Assembly: GCA_910575475.1 (NCBI GenBank)
Contig: CAJTGD010000011.1
Location: 99,285 to 163,284, forward strand
Origin: Lachnospiraceae bacterium
GTDB taxonomy: Bacteria; Bacillota; Clostridia; Lachnospirales; Lachnospiraceae
Length of the DNA: 64,000 nucleotides
Direction: 5' to 3'
The stretch's first letter is position 1. Each line of letters begins with the position of its first letter. A program made the translations under genes and the position numbers. The notes under the pieces are model-generated. The model saw only the letters and a list, made by a program, of their open reading frames with translations. It ran no database searches and was not told the DNA's origin. Below, one piece after another: positions 40,391 through 49,993 of the stretch.

Positions 40391-41992
40391 TTACACTACT
40401 GCCTCAATAATCGTCCGTTCTCCGATCCGAATTTTCCGTACTCCCGTCTTTTTCTTTTTATTAAAATTAAAGCTGAGCATATATCCCGTCGTAAGATGGT
40501 AATCCTCCAGATAGCGGAGCAGCTGATCCTCTCCCCGCCTGTTATACTCCTCACCATGCCAGATTTTTAATTCACAGACAAATTGCTCTCCGCAGTAATC
40601 AATAATCACATCTGTCCTGCGCCTGTTCCTCGTCTGTGCCTCGATATAATAATTGCCCGCGCCATTGATGATCGGTTTCAGGTAAAGCAAAAAGAAACGG
40701 CGTCCGTTCTCTTCTATAAAACGTTCCTCTGCATCTGAATATATATCTGTAAATGTCTCTGTAAATCTGACCAATACCTGCTCCATATCCAACCGTCCAT
40801 CGCGGATAAACATATTTCTGTCCTTATCCATGGACGCGGACTTATACATAGCGCTGTCCAGCAATTCTTCTGAAATAAAAAGATTATACAGCTGTGTCTC
40901 AAAAATCCGGTTAGCGATTACAATGTTTTCATGCTCTTCCTTTATAAAGCCAAACATAATCCCCAGATGAAATACATGATTATAAGCACTGTAACTGATC
41001 TTTTCCCCTTTAAATAAAATGGCATAAACCGCCTGTCTTAGTTCGGGAAAATCATTCAGCTTTTTCACCAGATCATCAAACAGTGTGTTCGATTCCGCCA
41101 ACAGTTTTTTAACAGCCTTTGTCACCCCGTCTTTTGTCCACACAGCCGCTAAATCCGGGAACCCCTCTTTCCCCAAAAGATTTTCATCCAAAATCTGACA
41201 AAGCCTGGATACCAGAAATGGATATCCGGAGGTGTAGTCATATATCAGCCCGGATATCTTCATAATGTCCATTCCGGTATGATGGTCATGCTCATAGTCT
41301 GTAAGCATTCCGGCAATGTCCTGGATTGAGAAATTCATATCTACCAGAAATTCAGCCGCAATGTTCCACGGACTATTATATTGATGCTCCTCCATAGGAC
41401 GAACCTTTAATTTTAAATTGTTTATGTCGTATACTCCGGCCAATACAACAGAATGGAACGTGGGCTCTGTTTTTCTTGACAGAAACTTTCGTCGGAGCAT
41501 CCCCAGAAATGAAAGAAATATTTTCTGATTCCCTGCCTGATCCACTTCATCAATCATGATGACAACTGGTTTCTCTGACTGACCGCATAGTTCTGATATC
41601 AAGTCGGATAAGTCCTCCAAATTGACGGCGTTATCCGACTGCACCCGGCGCAGTTCTTCTTTTAAAGATTCAGAAATCCCATCTGTCATACGTTCATTAT
41701 ATCTCAGAAAACGATATAAAAGACGGCAAAAACGCTGGCAAAAGGAGGCAGCGTTCTCATACACAGCATCTTCGATTCCTTCAAAGCTGATCAAAAAAAC
41801 AATATATTCTCCCGACAGCTTCTCAGCCAGCCGATTTAGAGTCGTTGTTTTGCCATATTGACGCGCCCTGTTGACAGCAAAATATTCTCCGCGGTCCACC
41901 ATCCCCTTTATCTCTTCCAGGCGTCCGTCTATGTTGACCATATAATGCTCGTCCGGGAAGCACAGACCAGTTGTATTAAAATGCTTGCACAT
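40391..41992 (-). CDS. AAA-ATPase-like protein with PD-(D/E)XK domain (DUF1703 group)
   Basis: This 533-residue protein has an N-terminal STAND/AAA-like domain, with the P-loop-like NRARQYGKTTTLNRL and Walker B VVIMIDEVDQ. The C-terminal nuclease-like core has RTDVIIDYCGEQFVCELKIWHG, with the Asp and ExK of the PD-(D/E)XK fold, followed by QLLRYLEDY. Such proteins are abundant, strain-variable and of unknown role in Bacteroidetes and Clostridia. Mobile-element or defence functions have been suggested. A decayed fragment of a related gene lies at 46532-46711. The P-loop is non-standard, so ATP binding is uncertain. Confidence 0.78.
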   Translation of the reverse strand: MCKHFNTTGLCFPDEHYMVNIDGRLEEIKGMVDRGEYFAVNRARQYGKTTTLNRLAEKLSGEYIVFLISFEGIEDAVYENAASFCQRFCRLLYRFLRYNERMTDGISESLKEELRRVQSDNAVNLEDLSDLISELCGQSEKPVVIMIDEVDQAGNQKIFLSFLGMLRRKFLSRKTEPTFHSVVLAGVYDINNLKLKVRPMEEHQYNSPWNIAAEFLVDMNFSIQDIAGMLTDYEHDHHTGMDIMKISGLIYDYTSGYPFLVSRLCQILDENLLGKEGFPDLAAVWTKDGVTKAVKKLLAESNTLFDDLVKKLNDFPELRQAVYAILFKGEKISYSAYNHVFHLGIMFGFIKEEHENIVIANRIFETQLYNLFISEELLDSAMYKSASMDKDRNMFIRDGRLDMEQVLVRFTETFTDIYSDAEERFIEENGRRFFLLYLKPIINGAGNYYIEAQTRNRRRTDVIIDYCGEQFVCELKIWHGEEYNRRGEDQLLRYLEDYHLTTGYMLSFNFNKKKKTGVRKIRIGERTIIEAVV

Positions 41993-42217
41993 ATTTTTAC
42001 ATTCCTTCCATAATTAATATCTCTTTTGATTTTAAGGAAATCATTTCCCGAACAAATCACTATGAATTTCAGTACACGACAATATCACGCCTCATCTTTT
42101 CAGCTCCTGAAGCGTTTCCCCCACATCAGAGTAATGTTTTGCTCCGGGATTGCACCTATATTATATGCAATCTGCAACGCAAAATCAACTCAATAGAATT
42201 GAAAATCATGCCAAACC

Positions 42218-43099
42218 TTACTTCATCGTCTCCACAATCCCCTTCATCGTTTCCATGGAAACCCTTCCTCTCAAAGTATACTCCACCCCATCCGCCACAA
42301 AAACCGCACTTTTTTCCAGCACAGCATTGCCCGTGTCTCCGTTTTCCAGTGTACGCTCCACGAGATTGACCCTATAGCCCTGCCCGGACGTATAGCTCTC
42401 CGCAAACCGATACATTCCAAGATACTCCCAGTCCCAGCCGCGATTCAGCTGCTCTTCGCTGAGGATCAGCCTCACAGTCAATGAAATGGGCGACAGGAAC
42501 ACATTTCCGCTTTCATAAGCATATCTGTTTTCCTCTTCCAGAAACTGATATCTGCCGGTATCTCCCAAAATATAATTCTCCACCGTGATCATCGCAAAAT
42601 CGCTTCCGTCCGTCATGATATGCCCCTGCATGTATGGATTGTTTGCAGACAATTCCGTATCCAGCAGATGGATTCCCAATTCCTCCTGGATCTTTCTGTA
42701 ATCCTTATAATCTTTTTGAATCATTCCATATTCATCCGGAACGCCCGTCAGCTCACCCTGCCCGGCGGAATCCGGCTGTTCTGCGGGCGCAGGCGCTGCA
42801 GGCTGTTCCGCAGATGCAAATGCTGCTGGCTGTCCCTCTGGTATATGAATCTCTACGACCCGCATGGGATCCAATTCAGGCAAGACCTCTCCATTAACCG
42901 AATGCGTGATCAGCATACGATATCCGGCTGCGGCGCCGGTTCCTCCCAGGATTACCGCTGCCGCAAAAACCACAGCCCATTTCAGTACCCCGTCCCTTCG
43001 CCGGGAAACTGCTTTCTTTCTAATCCGACTTTTCATTTCCTCGCTTAGTACGATACACTCCAGTTCCCTGTCAATCGTGTCCTTCATATTAATATTCAT
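42218..43099 (-). CDS. Anti-sigma factor-like membrane protein
   Basis: This 293-residue protein has a short cytoplasmic N-terminus, one membrane span (VLKWAVVFAAAVILGGTGAAAGY) and an extracellular domain. A Pro/Ala/Glu-rich spacer follows the span and the rest is of unknown fold. The start overlaps the sigma-factor stop by 11 bases, and GAGGAGGCCGGAT serves as its ribosome binding site. An overlapping single-pass protein after an ECF sigma gene is the standard anti-sigma arrangement. There is no zinc-binding anti-sigma motif, so it belongs to another class, resembling clostridial DUF4179-type proteins. Confidence 0.75.
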   Translation of the reverse strand: MNINMKDTIDRELECIVLSEEMKSRIRKKAVSRRRDGVLKWAVVFAAAVILGGTGAAAGYRMLITHSVNGEVLPELDPMRVVEIHIPEGQPAAFASAEQPAAPAPAEQPDSAGQGELTGVPDEYGMIQKDYKDYRKIQEELGIHLLDTELSANNPYMQGHIMTDGSDFAMITVENYILGDTGRYQFLEEENRYAYESGNVFLSPISLTVRLILSEEQLNRGWDWEYLGMYRFAESYTSGQGYRVNLVERTLENGDTGNAVLEKSAVFVADGVEYTLRGRVSMETMKGIVETMK

Positions 43100-43589
43100 A
43101 TCCGGCCTCCTCTAAAATGATTTTCAATCTGTCCCGCGCCCTCTTTAAGCGCTGCAATACGGCATTTTCTTTTTTACCGATCACTGCCGCGATCTCATGC
43201 ACAGACAAGTCTTGGTAATAATACAGCATGATAACCTGCCTGTCATTTGCATTCAGTTTCATGATCGCCCGTGACACACTGTCCTTCTCCAAAAACGCAT
43301 CGATCGGATCATCATGCGCTTTTTCCTGATCATCCCTCAGGTCATTTCGGGCAATCTGAAACCAACGGCTTCTCATCATATTTTTACAGCAGTTGACCGC
43401 AATGCGGATCAGCCACGTCTTTTCACTTGATCTATGTTCAAACGCATCATAACATTTCATAGCCTTGATAAAGGTCTCCTGAGCGGCATCCTCCGCAAGC
43501 TGATAGTCCTTCAGATATAAAAAACACATACGCAGGATGGCGTCGCCATACTCGTTCATCAGTCTCTCTAAATTTTGATCTGCCGGCAT
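43089..43589 (-). CDS. ECF-type RNA polymerase sigma factor
   Basis: This 166-residue protein has sigma region 2 (residues 10-75, with DAILRMCFLYLKDYQLAEDAAQETFIKA). Region 4 is at about residues 110-160, with NDRQVIMLYYYQDLSVHEIAAVIGKKENAVLQRLKRAR. It has the two-domain layout of extracytoplasmic-function sigma factors, which are held at the membrane by a partner anti-sigma protein until a signal arrives. AAGGGGAAGAAAAAA precedes the ATG. It is the first gene of the pair, with a possible self-recognised promoter at 43612-43641. Confidence 0.9.
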   Translation of the reverse strand: MPADQNLERLMNEYGDAILRMCFLYLKDYQLAEDAAQETFIKAMKCYDAFEHRSSEKTWLIRIAVNCCKNMMRSRWFQIARNDLRDDQEKAHDDPIDAFLEKDSVSRAIMKLNANDRQVIMLYYYQDLSVHEIAAVIGKKENAVLQRLKRARDRLKIILEEAGYEY

Positions 43590-43611
43590 TTTTTTCTTCC
43601 CCTTTCACTGA

Positions 43612-43641
43612 TTAGACACATGAAAAATGATTCTTATTACA
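43612..43641 (-). promoter_or_regulatory. Possible ECF-dependent promoter
   Basis: On the minus strand TGTAAT (43641-43636), 17 bases and TGTCTAA (43618-43612) resemble ECF-type promoters, whose -10 often reads CGTC. A second TGTAACA lies slightly upstream. The assignment is weak. Confidence 0.3.
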
Positions 43642-43841
43642 ACCCTGTTACATTTTAAAAAATATCTGCCGTTTCTAACAGATGTATTTACACTCTTTCA
43701 ACCCATGGTACAACAACGCATCCGGCAAAATCTCGCCGCCCAAATTTATATGCACTCACAATGATGAAAAAGATGGTGTTACCGAATGAGTTTCGTTTTT
43801 CAGCTTGCTGGCTTGCTGAAGTTCTGCTATAATGCGGTGAT

Positions 43842-43888
43842 GTATACCCCAAAGAGCATCCCATCATGGCCATTCGGCCGTTTCACAA
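43842..43888 (+). repeat. Dispersed 46-bp repeat, single copy
   Basis: This reads GTATACCCCAAAGAGCATCC and continues to GGCCGTTTCACAA. It lies about 35 bases upstream of the LacI-family gene. Confidence 0.9.
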
Positions 43889-43922
43889 GATATAGAACAT
43901 ATCATAGCAAAGGAGGTCATTT

Positions 43923-44927
43923 ATGTGGTCAGAGGGTAAGGTACGGATCATAGATATTGCGAATGAGGTGGGCGTCAGCACCGCCACAGTTTCGAATGTG
44001 ATCCATGGGAAAACGAAAAAAATTTCCGCTCAGACAATCAAACGAGTGCAGGAAAAGCTGGAGGAACGGGGCTATATCCCCAATATGGCCGCAACGCTTT
44101 TGGCGCAGAACAGCTCCCGGATCATCGGAGTGATCATCAACGATCATGAAAAGTATGAAGGCCGGGCGCTGACAGACCCGTTTATCGCATCCTCAATCAA
44201 CTACTTAGCGGACGAGATCGAACAAAATGATTACTTCATGATGCTCAAAAAAACCACCGATCTGCTGGGAACCGTTAAATTCGCGTCTATGTGGAATATG
44301 GCAGGTATGGTGATCCTGGGCTTCTGCGACCATGAGTATCAGGAGCTCCGAAGCCGCGTCCACATCCCCTTCGTCGTTTATGACGGCTACTTTGAAAACA
44401 GGGGAAGGATTTGCAATCTTCAGCTTGACGACCGGGACGGCGGACGTCAGGTGGGCGAATATCTCCGTCGTTTGGGGCATCGAAAGGTTCTCTGCGTCTC
44501 GGATAATCAGGAATGTATGGATCAGCAGCGTTATGAGGGTCTGTGCAGCGGCTTGGGCTTTCAGGCAGATTTCATGAAGATTCCCATGCAAAAGGAAATG
44601 CGGGATCGTTATTACCGGGAGCATTTTTCTAAGCTTTGCGGTTTCACCGCCATTTTTGCCGTGTCGGATTTCTACGCTGTCGATCTGATTCGCTTTTTAC
44701 AAAGCTCCGGCATTCAAATTCCCGACGATATTTCTATCATTGGTTTTGATGACAGTGATCTCTGCGGACAGGTCGTTCCATCCCTGACCTCTGTCCGGCA
44801 GGACTATAAGCTGCGGGCGCAGATGGCAATCCGTTTGCTGAACCAGATGAAGGAGCAGCCCGAATATACCAAAAATTTTACCATCCCCGTCAAATTGATC
44901 GAACGGAACAGCAGCAAGGGGGTATGA
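43923..44927 (+). CDS. LacI-family transcriptional regulator
   Basis: This 334-residue protein starts after AAAGGAGGTCATTT. The N-terminal helix-turn-helix (VRIIDIANEVGVSTATVSNVIHGKTKKIS) and the hinge (VQEKLEERGYIPNMAATLLA) are typical of LacI. A periplasmic-binding-like domain follows, ending GFDDSDLCGQVVPSLTSVRQD. Such repressors respond to small ligands, usually sugars or nucleosides. It is followed by a MATE pump whose upstream region has two identical-arm palindromes spaced by 21 bases, so it probably controls the pump. The ligand cannot be guessed. Confidence 0.9.
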   Translation: MWSEGKVRIIDIANEVGVSTATVSNVIHGKTKKISAQTIKRVQEKLEERGYIPNMAATLLAQNSSRIIGVIINDHEKYEGRALTDPFIASSINYLADEIEQNDYFMMLKKTTDLLGTVKFASMWNMAGMVILGFCDHEYQELRSRVHIPFVVYDGYFENRGRICNLQLDDRDGGRQVGEYLRRLGHRKVLCVSDNQECMDQQRYEGLCSGLGFQADFMKIPMQKEMRDRYYREHFSKLCGFTAIFAVSDFYAVDLIRFLQSSGIQIPDDISIIGFDDSDLCGQVVPSLTSVRQDYKLRAQMAIRLLNQMKEQPEYTKNFTIPVKLIERNSSKGV

Positions 44928-44989
44928 TGGCTGTTCACGGCGCCCTGCATCTCGCCGCAAGGCATCCGGCCAATAAAGCCACGGTTTCA

Positions 44990-45026
44990 GGTTATGTCAT
45001 TAACCCAAAAGGTTACGCGATTAACC
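44990..45026. promoter_or_regulatory. Twin operators upstream of the MATE gene
   Basis: GGTTATGTCATTAACC (44990-45005) and GGTTACGCGATTAACC (45011-45026) share the arms GGTTA and TTAACC. They start 21 bases apart, about two helical turns, so two dimers would bind on one face. Confidence 0.75.
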
Positions 45027-45081
45027 CATTGAAAACACCCGCCCTCCCAGATATACTCAAGGAAAAGGCGGGTGATGATTT

Positions 45082-46458
45082 ATGAAAAAAGAATCCTTTC
45101 TGGCAAGTGTAGTTGGAATCGCTGTCCCGATAGGGCTTCAATCTATGCTGCAGTCCTCTTTCTCTATGATCGACCAACTGATGGTCGGACAGCTGGGAAG
45201 TACGGCGGTGGCCGCGGTGGAGGTTGCGGGACGTCCTGCGTTTATTTATTCCGTTGTGCTTGGAGCGGTAGCTGCCATTGCCGGGATCATGATTTCCCAA
45301 TACCTGGGTATGGAAAACAGAGAAATGGCGGACCGCAGCCTGACGGTCAATCTGACTGCGGCCATAGCTCTGGCTTTGCTGTTTACCGCGCTGTGCGCTC
45401 TGTTTCCGGGACAGATCGTGGGACTCTACATCAAGGATGACCCGGCGCTCCTCAACGCTGGACAAAATTATCTGACCTGCATCCTTTGGACATATCTCCC
45501 TATGGGCATATCCTCGATCCTGGCCGTTATGGTCCGCTGTCTGGGCCGGGCTGTCTGGCCCCTTGCCGCCGGAATCATTTCAGCGGTTGTGAATACCGGA
45601 CTGAACTATGTTCTGATCTTCGGGCACTTCGGTCTTCCGGCGTTTGGCGTCAGAGGCGCGGCAGCGGCCAGCGTGATCTCCCAGGCTATCAATATGCTGC
45701 TGATGCTGGCCATTTTCTGCCTGATCCGCCTGCGGGGGCAGGAGGATTTTCGGTTTTCCCTCTCCCTTGGAGCGGACGGATACCGGCAATACCTTATGAT
45801 GCTGCTTCCTATCCTGGTCACAGAACTGCTTTGGAGCCTGGGACAGAATGTGAACACCTTTATCTATGGACATTTAAAACCGGGAGACCTGGCCGCCATG
45901 TCCATGACCGGCCCGATCCAGGGGTTATTCATCGGGGCGTTGAGCGGCGTTTCCCAGGCTGCGGGAATCCTGATCGGCAAACGGCTGGGCGCAGACAAAT
46001 ACGAGGAAGCGTATCAGGAATCGAAAAAACTGGTGTGCTACGGAATCGCAGGCTCGCTCATTTTGTCGGCACTGCTGATCGGCCTGAGAGGGGTCTATGT
46101 GACGTTTTATCATGTCGAGCCCCATGTGCGGGACACCGCGGCCAGACTGCTGCTTGCCTTTTCTGTCCTGGCGCCTGTGAAGGTCGCCAATATGATCCTG
46201 GGCGGCGGAGTGGTGCGCAGCGGCGGAAAGACCACCTACATCATGGTGATCGACATTGTGGGCACCTGGCTGGCAGGCGTACCCTTAGGGCTGATTACCG
46301 CGTTCCTGTTCCATCTGCCTGTGGAATGGGTTTATTTCATCCTGTCCCAGGAGGAATTGATCCGGCTTGGTATGACTTTAATCGTATTCAAACGGAGACG
46401 ATGGATGAGCAGGCTGTCCCCAGAGGCATCCCCTTATGGAAAATCAGCCGTTTCATAA
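45082..46458 (+). CDS. MATE-family efflux transporter
   Basis: This 458-residue protein has 12 predicted membrane segments in two MatE halves. It starts MKKESFLASVVGIAVPIGLQ; SMIDQLMVGQLGSTAVAAVE is the first-half signature, and GALSGVSQAAGILIGKRLGA marks the second half. MATE pumps export cationic drugs or metabolites with Na+ or H+. The C-terminus (RLSPEASPYGKSAVS) is encoded by a degenerate copy of the dispersed repeat, so the original stop seems to have been lost. The start ATG follows AAAGGCGGGTGATGATTT. Confidence 0.92.
   Translation: MKKESFLASVVGIAVPIGLQSMLQSSFSMIDQLMVGQLGSTAVAAVEVAGRPAFIYSVVLGAVAAIAGIMISQYLGMENREMADRSLTVNLTAAIALALLFTALCALFPGQIVGLYIKDDPALLNAGQNYLTCILWTYLPMGISSILAVMVRCLGRAVWPLAAGIISAVVNTGLNYVLIFGHFGLPAFGVRGAAAASVISQAINMLLMLAIFCLIRLRGQEDFRFSLSLGADGYRQYLMMLLPILVTELLWSLGQNVNTFIYGHLKPGDLAAMSMTGPIQGLFIGALSGVSQAAGILIGKRLGADKYEEAYQESKKLVCYGIAGSLILSALLIGLRGVYVTFYHVEPHVRDTAARLLLAFSVLAPVKVANMILGGGVVRSGGKTTYIMVIDIVGTWLAGVPLGLITAFLFHLPVEWVYFILSQEELIRLGMTLIVFKRRRWMSRLSPEASPYGKSAVS
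46415..46458 (+). repeat. Degenerate dispersed repeat at the 3' end of the MATE gene
   Basis: GTCCCCAGAGGCATCCCCTT followed by ATGGAAAATCAGCCGTTTCA matches the 46-bp repeat with changes. It is translated as the last residues of the transporter. Confidence 0.6.
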
Positions 46459-46531
46459 TATTTCGTTTCCCATATCCGCTTGCTTCCATAACCACAGGAT
46501 GAAATACTTTTTACATGGAGGTGTCGAAAGC

Positions 46532-46711
46532 ATGGGAATGTATCTGAATCCATTCGACGGCCTGTCCGGGACTATCGCCCGGCTTCTGGGCGGCGTCGAA
46601 GTCAGCGTAGATACCAATGGGTTCTCCAATGATCTGATCACGTCCGCAACCGGGATGATGTACTGACGCTGCTGATCCATCTGGGCTATCTTTCTTATGA
46701 CCCTGTATGAT
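46532..46711 (+). pseudogene. Remnant of a DUF1703-type AAA-ATPase gene
   Basis: A ribosome binding site (GGAGGTGTCGAAAGC) and ATG lead into MGMYLNPFDGLSGTIARLLG. The frame then shifts near 46645, after which NRDDVLTLLIHLGYLSYD is read. That last segment is the hallmark of the C-terminal half of DUF1703-type ATPases (RDDVLTLLIHLGYL). The fragment is related in kind to the intact gene at 40391-41992. Most of the gene is missing. Confidence 0.7.
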
Positions 46712-46754
46712 TGAAAAAGTACGTTTCGAATGAGCGGACTTGATCCAACCTCTC

Positions 46755-49112
46755 TCACCCCAGCCCCAGCACCACCCCGACCAGCCGCACCACGCCTGCC
46801 GCCCCCCAGGCGATCAGGCACTGCCCCAGCACGACCCCGACGGCCCACTTCGCGCCCAGCTCCCGCTTCACCGACGCGATCGCCGCCACGCAAGGCGTAT
46901 ACAGCAGGCAGAACACCAGGAGGCTTGCCGCCGCAAGGGGCGTCAGCACAGCGGCGATCGCTTCCGTGGACCCAAACAGCACGGACAATGTCGCCACCAC
47001 GCTTTCCTTCGCCATAAATCCCGTGATCAGCGCGGTTGAGATCCTCCAGTCCCCAATTCCCAGCGGCCGCAGAAACGGCACCAGCAGCCCCGCAGCAGCG
47101 GCCAGCATGCTGTCGTGGGAATTATCTACAATATTCAATCCAAAATCAAAGGTCTGCAAAAACCAGATCACAATGGTCGCAATAAAGATCACCGTAAATG
47201 CCCTCTGCAGGAAATCCTTTGCCTTATCCCACAGCAGATGCCCCACATTTTTCATGCCCGGCATCCGGTAATTGGGCAGCTCCATCACAAAAGGCACCGC
47301 CTCCCCTTTGAAGATCGTTTTCTTCAACACCAGCGCCGACAGAACCCCAAGCAGGATGCCCAACACATACAGCCCGATCATCACCAGCGCCGCATGCTCC
47401 GGGAAAAAGACCGCCGTAAAAAATCCATAGATCGGCAGCTTTGCCGAGCAGCTCATAAATGGGGTCAATAAGATCGTCATCTTCCGGTCCCGCTCCGACG
47501 GCAGCGTCCTGGTAGCCATAACCCCGGGCACCGTACAGCCGAATCCCACCAGCATGGGGACGATGCTCCGCCCGGAGAGCCCCATTTTCCGCAGCAGCTT
47601 ATCCATCACAAAGGCCACCCTGGCGATGTAGCCGCTGTCCTCCATCATGGAAAGGAAGAAGAACAGGATCACGATGATCGGCAAGAAACTGAGTACGCTG
47701 CCCACCCCGTTGAAAATGCCGTCGATAATAAGGGAATGCAGCACCTCGTTCACATCTGCCGCCGCCATGGCCTGATCCGCCATACCCGCAAGCCAGGTGA
47801 TCCCCTGGTCCAGCAGATCCTGCAGCCATGCGCCGATCACGTTGAAGGTGAGCCAGAACACCAGCCCCATGATCCCGATAAATACCGGGAGCGCCGTGTA
47901 TTTTCCCGTCAGCACTTTATCAAGCTTCGCGCTCCGGGCGTGCTCCTTGCTCTCCCGGGGCTTGATCACCGTCGCGTCGCAGACCTCTTTGATAAAAGAG
48001 AATCGCATATCCGCAATGGCCGCCGCCCGGTCCATGCCGCTCTCCTTCTCCATCTGGCAGATGATATGCTCCAGCATCTCCTTCTCATTCTGGTCCAGCC
48101 CCAGGCTTTCCTGGATCTGAACGTCCCCTTCCGCCAGCTTGCTTGCCGCGAACCGGACCGGGATCTCCGCCTGTCTGGCATGGTCCTCGATCAAATGCAT
48201 GATCCCATGGAGGCATCTGTGGACCGCCCCGCCCTGCTTGTCCTCCCGGCAAAAATCAATCCTGCCCGGACGTTCCTGATATTTTGCCACATGAAGGGCG
48301 TGGTTCACCAGTTCGTCCGTCCCTTCATTCTTGACCGCCGACACCGGCACCACCGAGATCCCCAGCATGGCCTCCATCTCATTGATCCGGATGGCGCCGC
48401 CGTTTCCCCGGACCTCATCCATCATATTCAGGGCAAGCACAATGGGAATGTCCAGCTCCATGAGCTGCATGGTCAGGTACAGATTCCTCTCGATGTTGGT
48501 GGCATCCACAATATTGATGATCCCCTTGGGATGCTCTTTTAACACAAATTCCCGGGTCACCATCTCCTCGCCGGAATAGGGCGACATGGAATAGATCCCC
48601 GGCAGATCCGTGATCAGTGTGTTGCTGTGTCCCTTGATCACTCCGTCCTTCCGGTCCACCGTGACTCCCGGAAAATTGCCCACATGCTGGTTGGAGCCTG
48701 TAAGCTGGTTAAAAAGCGTGGTCTTCCCGCAGTTCTGGTTGCCCGCCAGGGCAAAGGTCAGAAGGGTACTGTCCGGCAGCGGATGCTCCGTCCCCTTCTC
48801 ATGAAATCGTCCGCCCTCCCCCAGGCCCGGGTGCTCGATACGCCGCTTCTTGCGGACACTCTCCCCGGACTCCGGCTCCTGGTCCCGGACATCCTCGATC
48901 CCAATTTTTTCCGCGTCCGCCAGACGCAGCGTCAGCTCATACCCGTGGATCATAAATTCCATCGGGTCGCCCAGAGGAGCATATTTGATCAATACGATCT
49001 CCGTCCCCGGAATGACCCCCATATCCAAAAAATGCTGTCTCAGCGCACCCTCGCCGCCTACCGTGGAGATGGTCGCTTTTTTTCCGATTGGTAATTCCCT
49101 CAGTGTCATCAT
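46755..49112 (-). CDS. feoB: Ferrous iron transporter, FeoA-FeoB fusion
   Basis: The start at 49112 or 49109 follows GAAGGACGGATGAG. The first 75 residues are a FeoA SH3-like domain (MTLRELPIGKKATI...EIVLIKYAPLGDPMEF). A linker leads to the FeoB GTPase, with GNQNCGKTTLFNQLTG (G1), DLPGIYSM (G3) and NMMD (G4). The cytoplasmic spacer and a membrane domain with two Gate motifs (GFGCTVPGVMATRTL; CLLYTPCVAAIASVKRE) follow, 785 residues in all. It imports Fe2+. The fusion, common in Lachnospiraceae, places the accessory FeoA permanently on the channel. No separate Feo gene or iron box was spotted nearby. Confidence 0.95.
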   Translation of the reverse strand: MMTLRELPIGKKATISTVGGEGALRQHFLDMGVIPGTEIVLIKYAPLGDPMEFMIHGYELTLRLADAEKIGIEDVRDQEPESGESVRKKRRIEHPGLGEGGRFHEKGTEHPLPDSTLLTFALAGNQNCGKTTLFNQLTGSNQHVGNFPGVTVDRKDGVIKGHSNTLITDLPGIYSMSPYSGEEMVTREFVLKEHPKGIINIVDATNIERNLYLTMQLMELDIPIVLALNMMDEVRGNGGAIRINEMEAMLGISVVPVSAVKNEGTDELVNHALHVAKYQERPGRIDFCREDKQGGAVHRCLHGIMHLIEDHARQAEIPVRFAASKLAEGDVQIQESLGLDQNEKEMLEHIICQMEKESGMDRAAAIADMRFSFIKEVCDATVIKPRESKEHARSAKLDKVLTGKYTALPVFIGIMGLVFWLTFNVIGAWLQDLLDQGITWLAGMADQAMAAADVNEVLHSLIIDGIFNGVGSVLSFLPIIVILFFFLSMMEDSGYIARVAFVMDKLLRKMGLSGRSIVPMLVGFGCTVPGVMATRTLPSERDRKMTILLTPFMSCSAKLPIYGFFTAVFFPEHAALVMIGLYVLGILLGVLSALVLKKTIFKGEAVPFVMELPNYRMPGMKNVGHLLWDKAKDFLQRAFTVIFIATIVIWFLQTFDFGLNIVDNSHDSMLAAAAGLLVPFLRPLGIGDWRISTALITGFMAKESVVATLSVLFGSTEAIAAVLTPLAAASLLVFCLLYTPCVAAIASVKRELGAKWAVGVVLGQCLIAWGAAGVVRLVGVVLGLG

Positions 49113-49206
49113 CTCATCCGTCCTTCTCTCTGTTCGGTATGTATCAGAACGATATTCAGTATACCACACCCGAAACGGGGTGTAAAGAAAGCCATCGGAC
49201 ACAGAT

Positions 49207-49521
49207 CTACCTCTCCAGCAAAAAATCAATCAAATATTTATGGATGATCCCGTCCCTGCCAAGCGTCACTTTATCCATGGAAACCACATATTTCGGATAA
49301 TTATCCTCAATCGCCCGATATACTCCGAATTCCCGCTCGACCACCGCCTCATCCGCCAGGTAATAGGCCGCCTGGGCATAGATCTTCTCCTGTCCCCGCT
49401 GGGCAATAAAATCCACCTCGTCGCGGTATGTCTTGCCCACATAGACCTTATATCCCCTTGTGATCAGCTCATTGTAGCAAATGGTGTTATATGCTCTAAT
49501 TGACTTCTTAATCACGAGATT
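49207..49521 (-). pseudogene. C-terminal remnant of a DUF4143-type ATP-binding protein
   Basis: About 105 codons remain, reading YNTICYNELITRGYKVYVGK and then EVDFIAQRGQEKIYAQAAYYLAD. This is the C-terminal nuclease-like (DUF4143) end of ATP-binding proteins that normally exceed 350 residues. The ATPase half is absent: beyond about 49521 the sequence becomes that of the adjoining recombinase-bearing island. The break therefore marks the left boundary of the island. Confidence 0.75.
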
Positions 49522-49536
49522 TCTCATGGTTAGTGA

Positions 49537-49904
<368 letters not shown>

Positions 49905-49920
49905 CGCAAATCAAAAAAAT

Positions 49921-49970
49921 AATGCCTTGGCACTTCTGTTCCTCTCTAAAATCAGGAGTGCCAAGACATT
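49921..49970. terminator. Hairpin between the MITE-like element and the ASCH gene
   Basis: AATGcCTTGGCACT pairs with AGTGCCAAGaCATT with a single mismatch. It would end the ASCH transcript on the minus strand (T-rich tract after the stem). Confidence 0.65.
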
Positions 49971-49993
49971 AAAATACACTGCTTTATAGCCGT

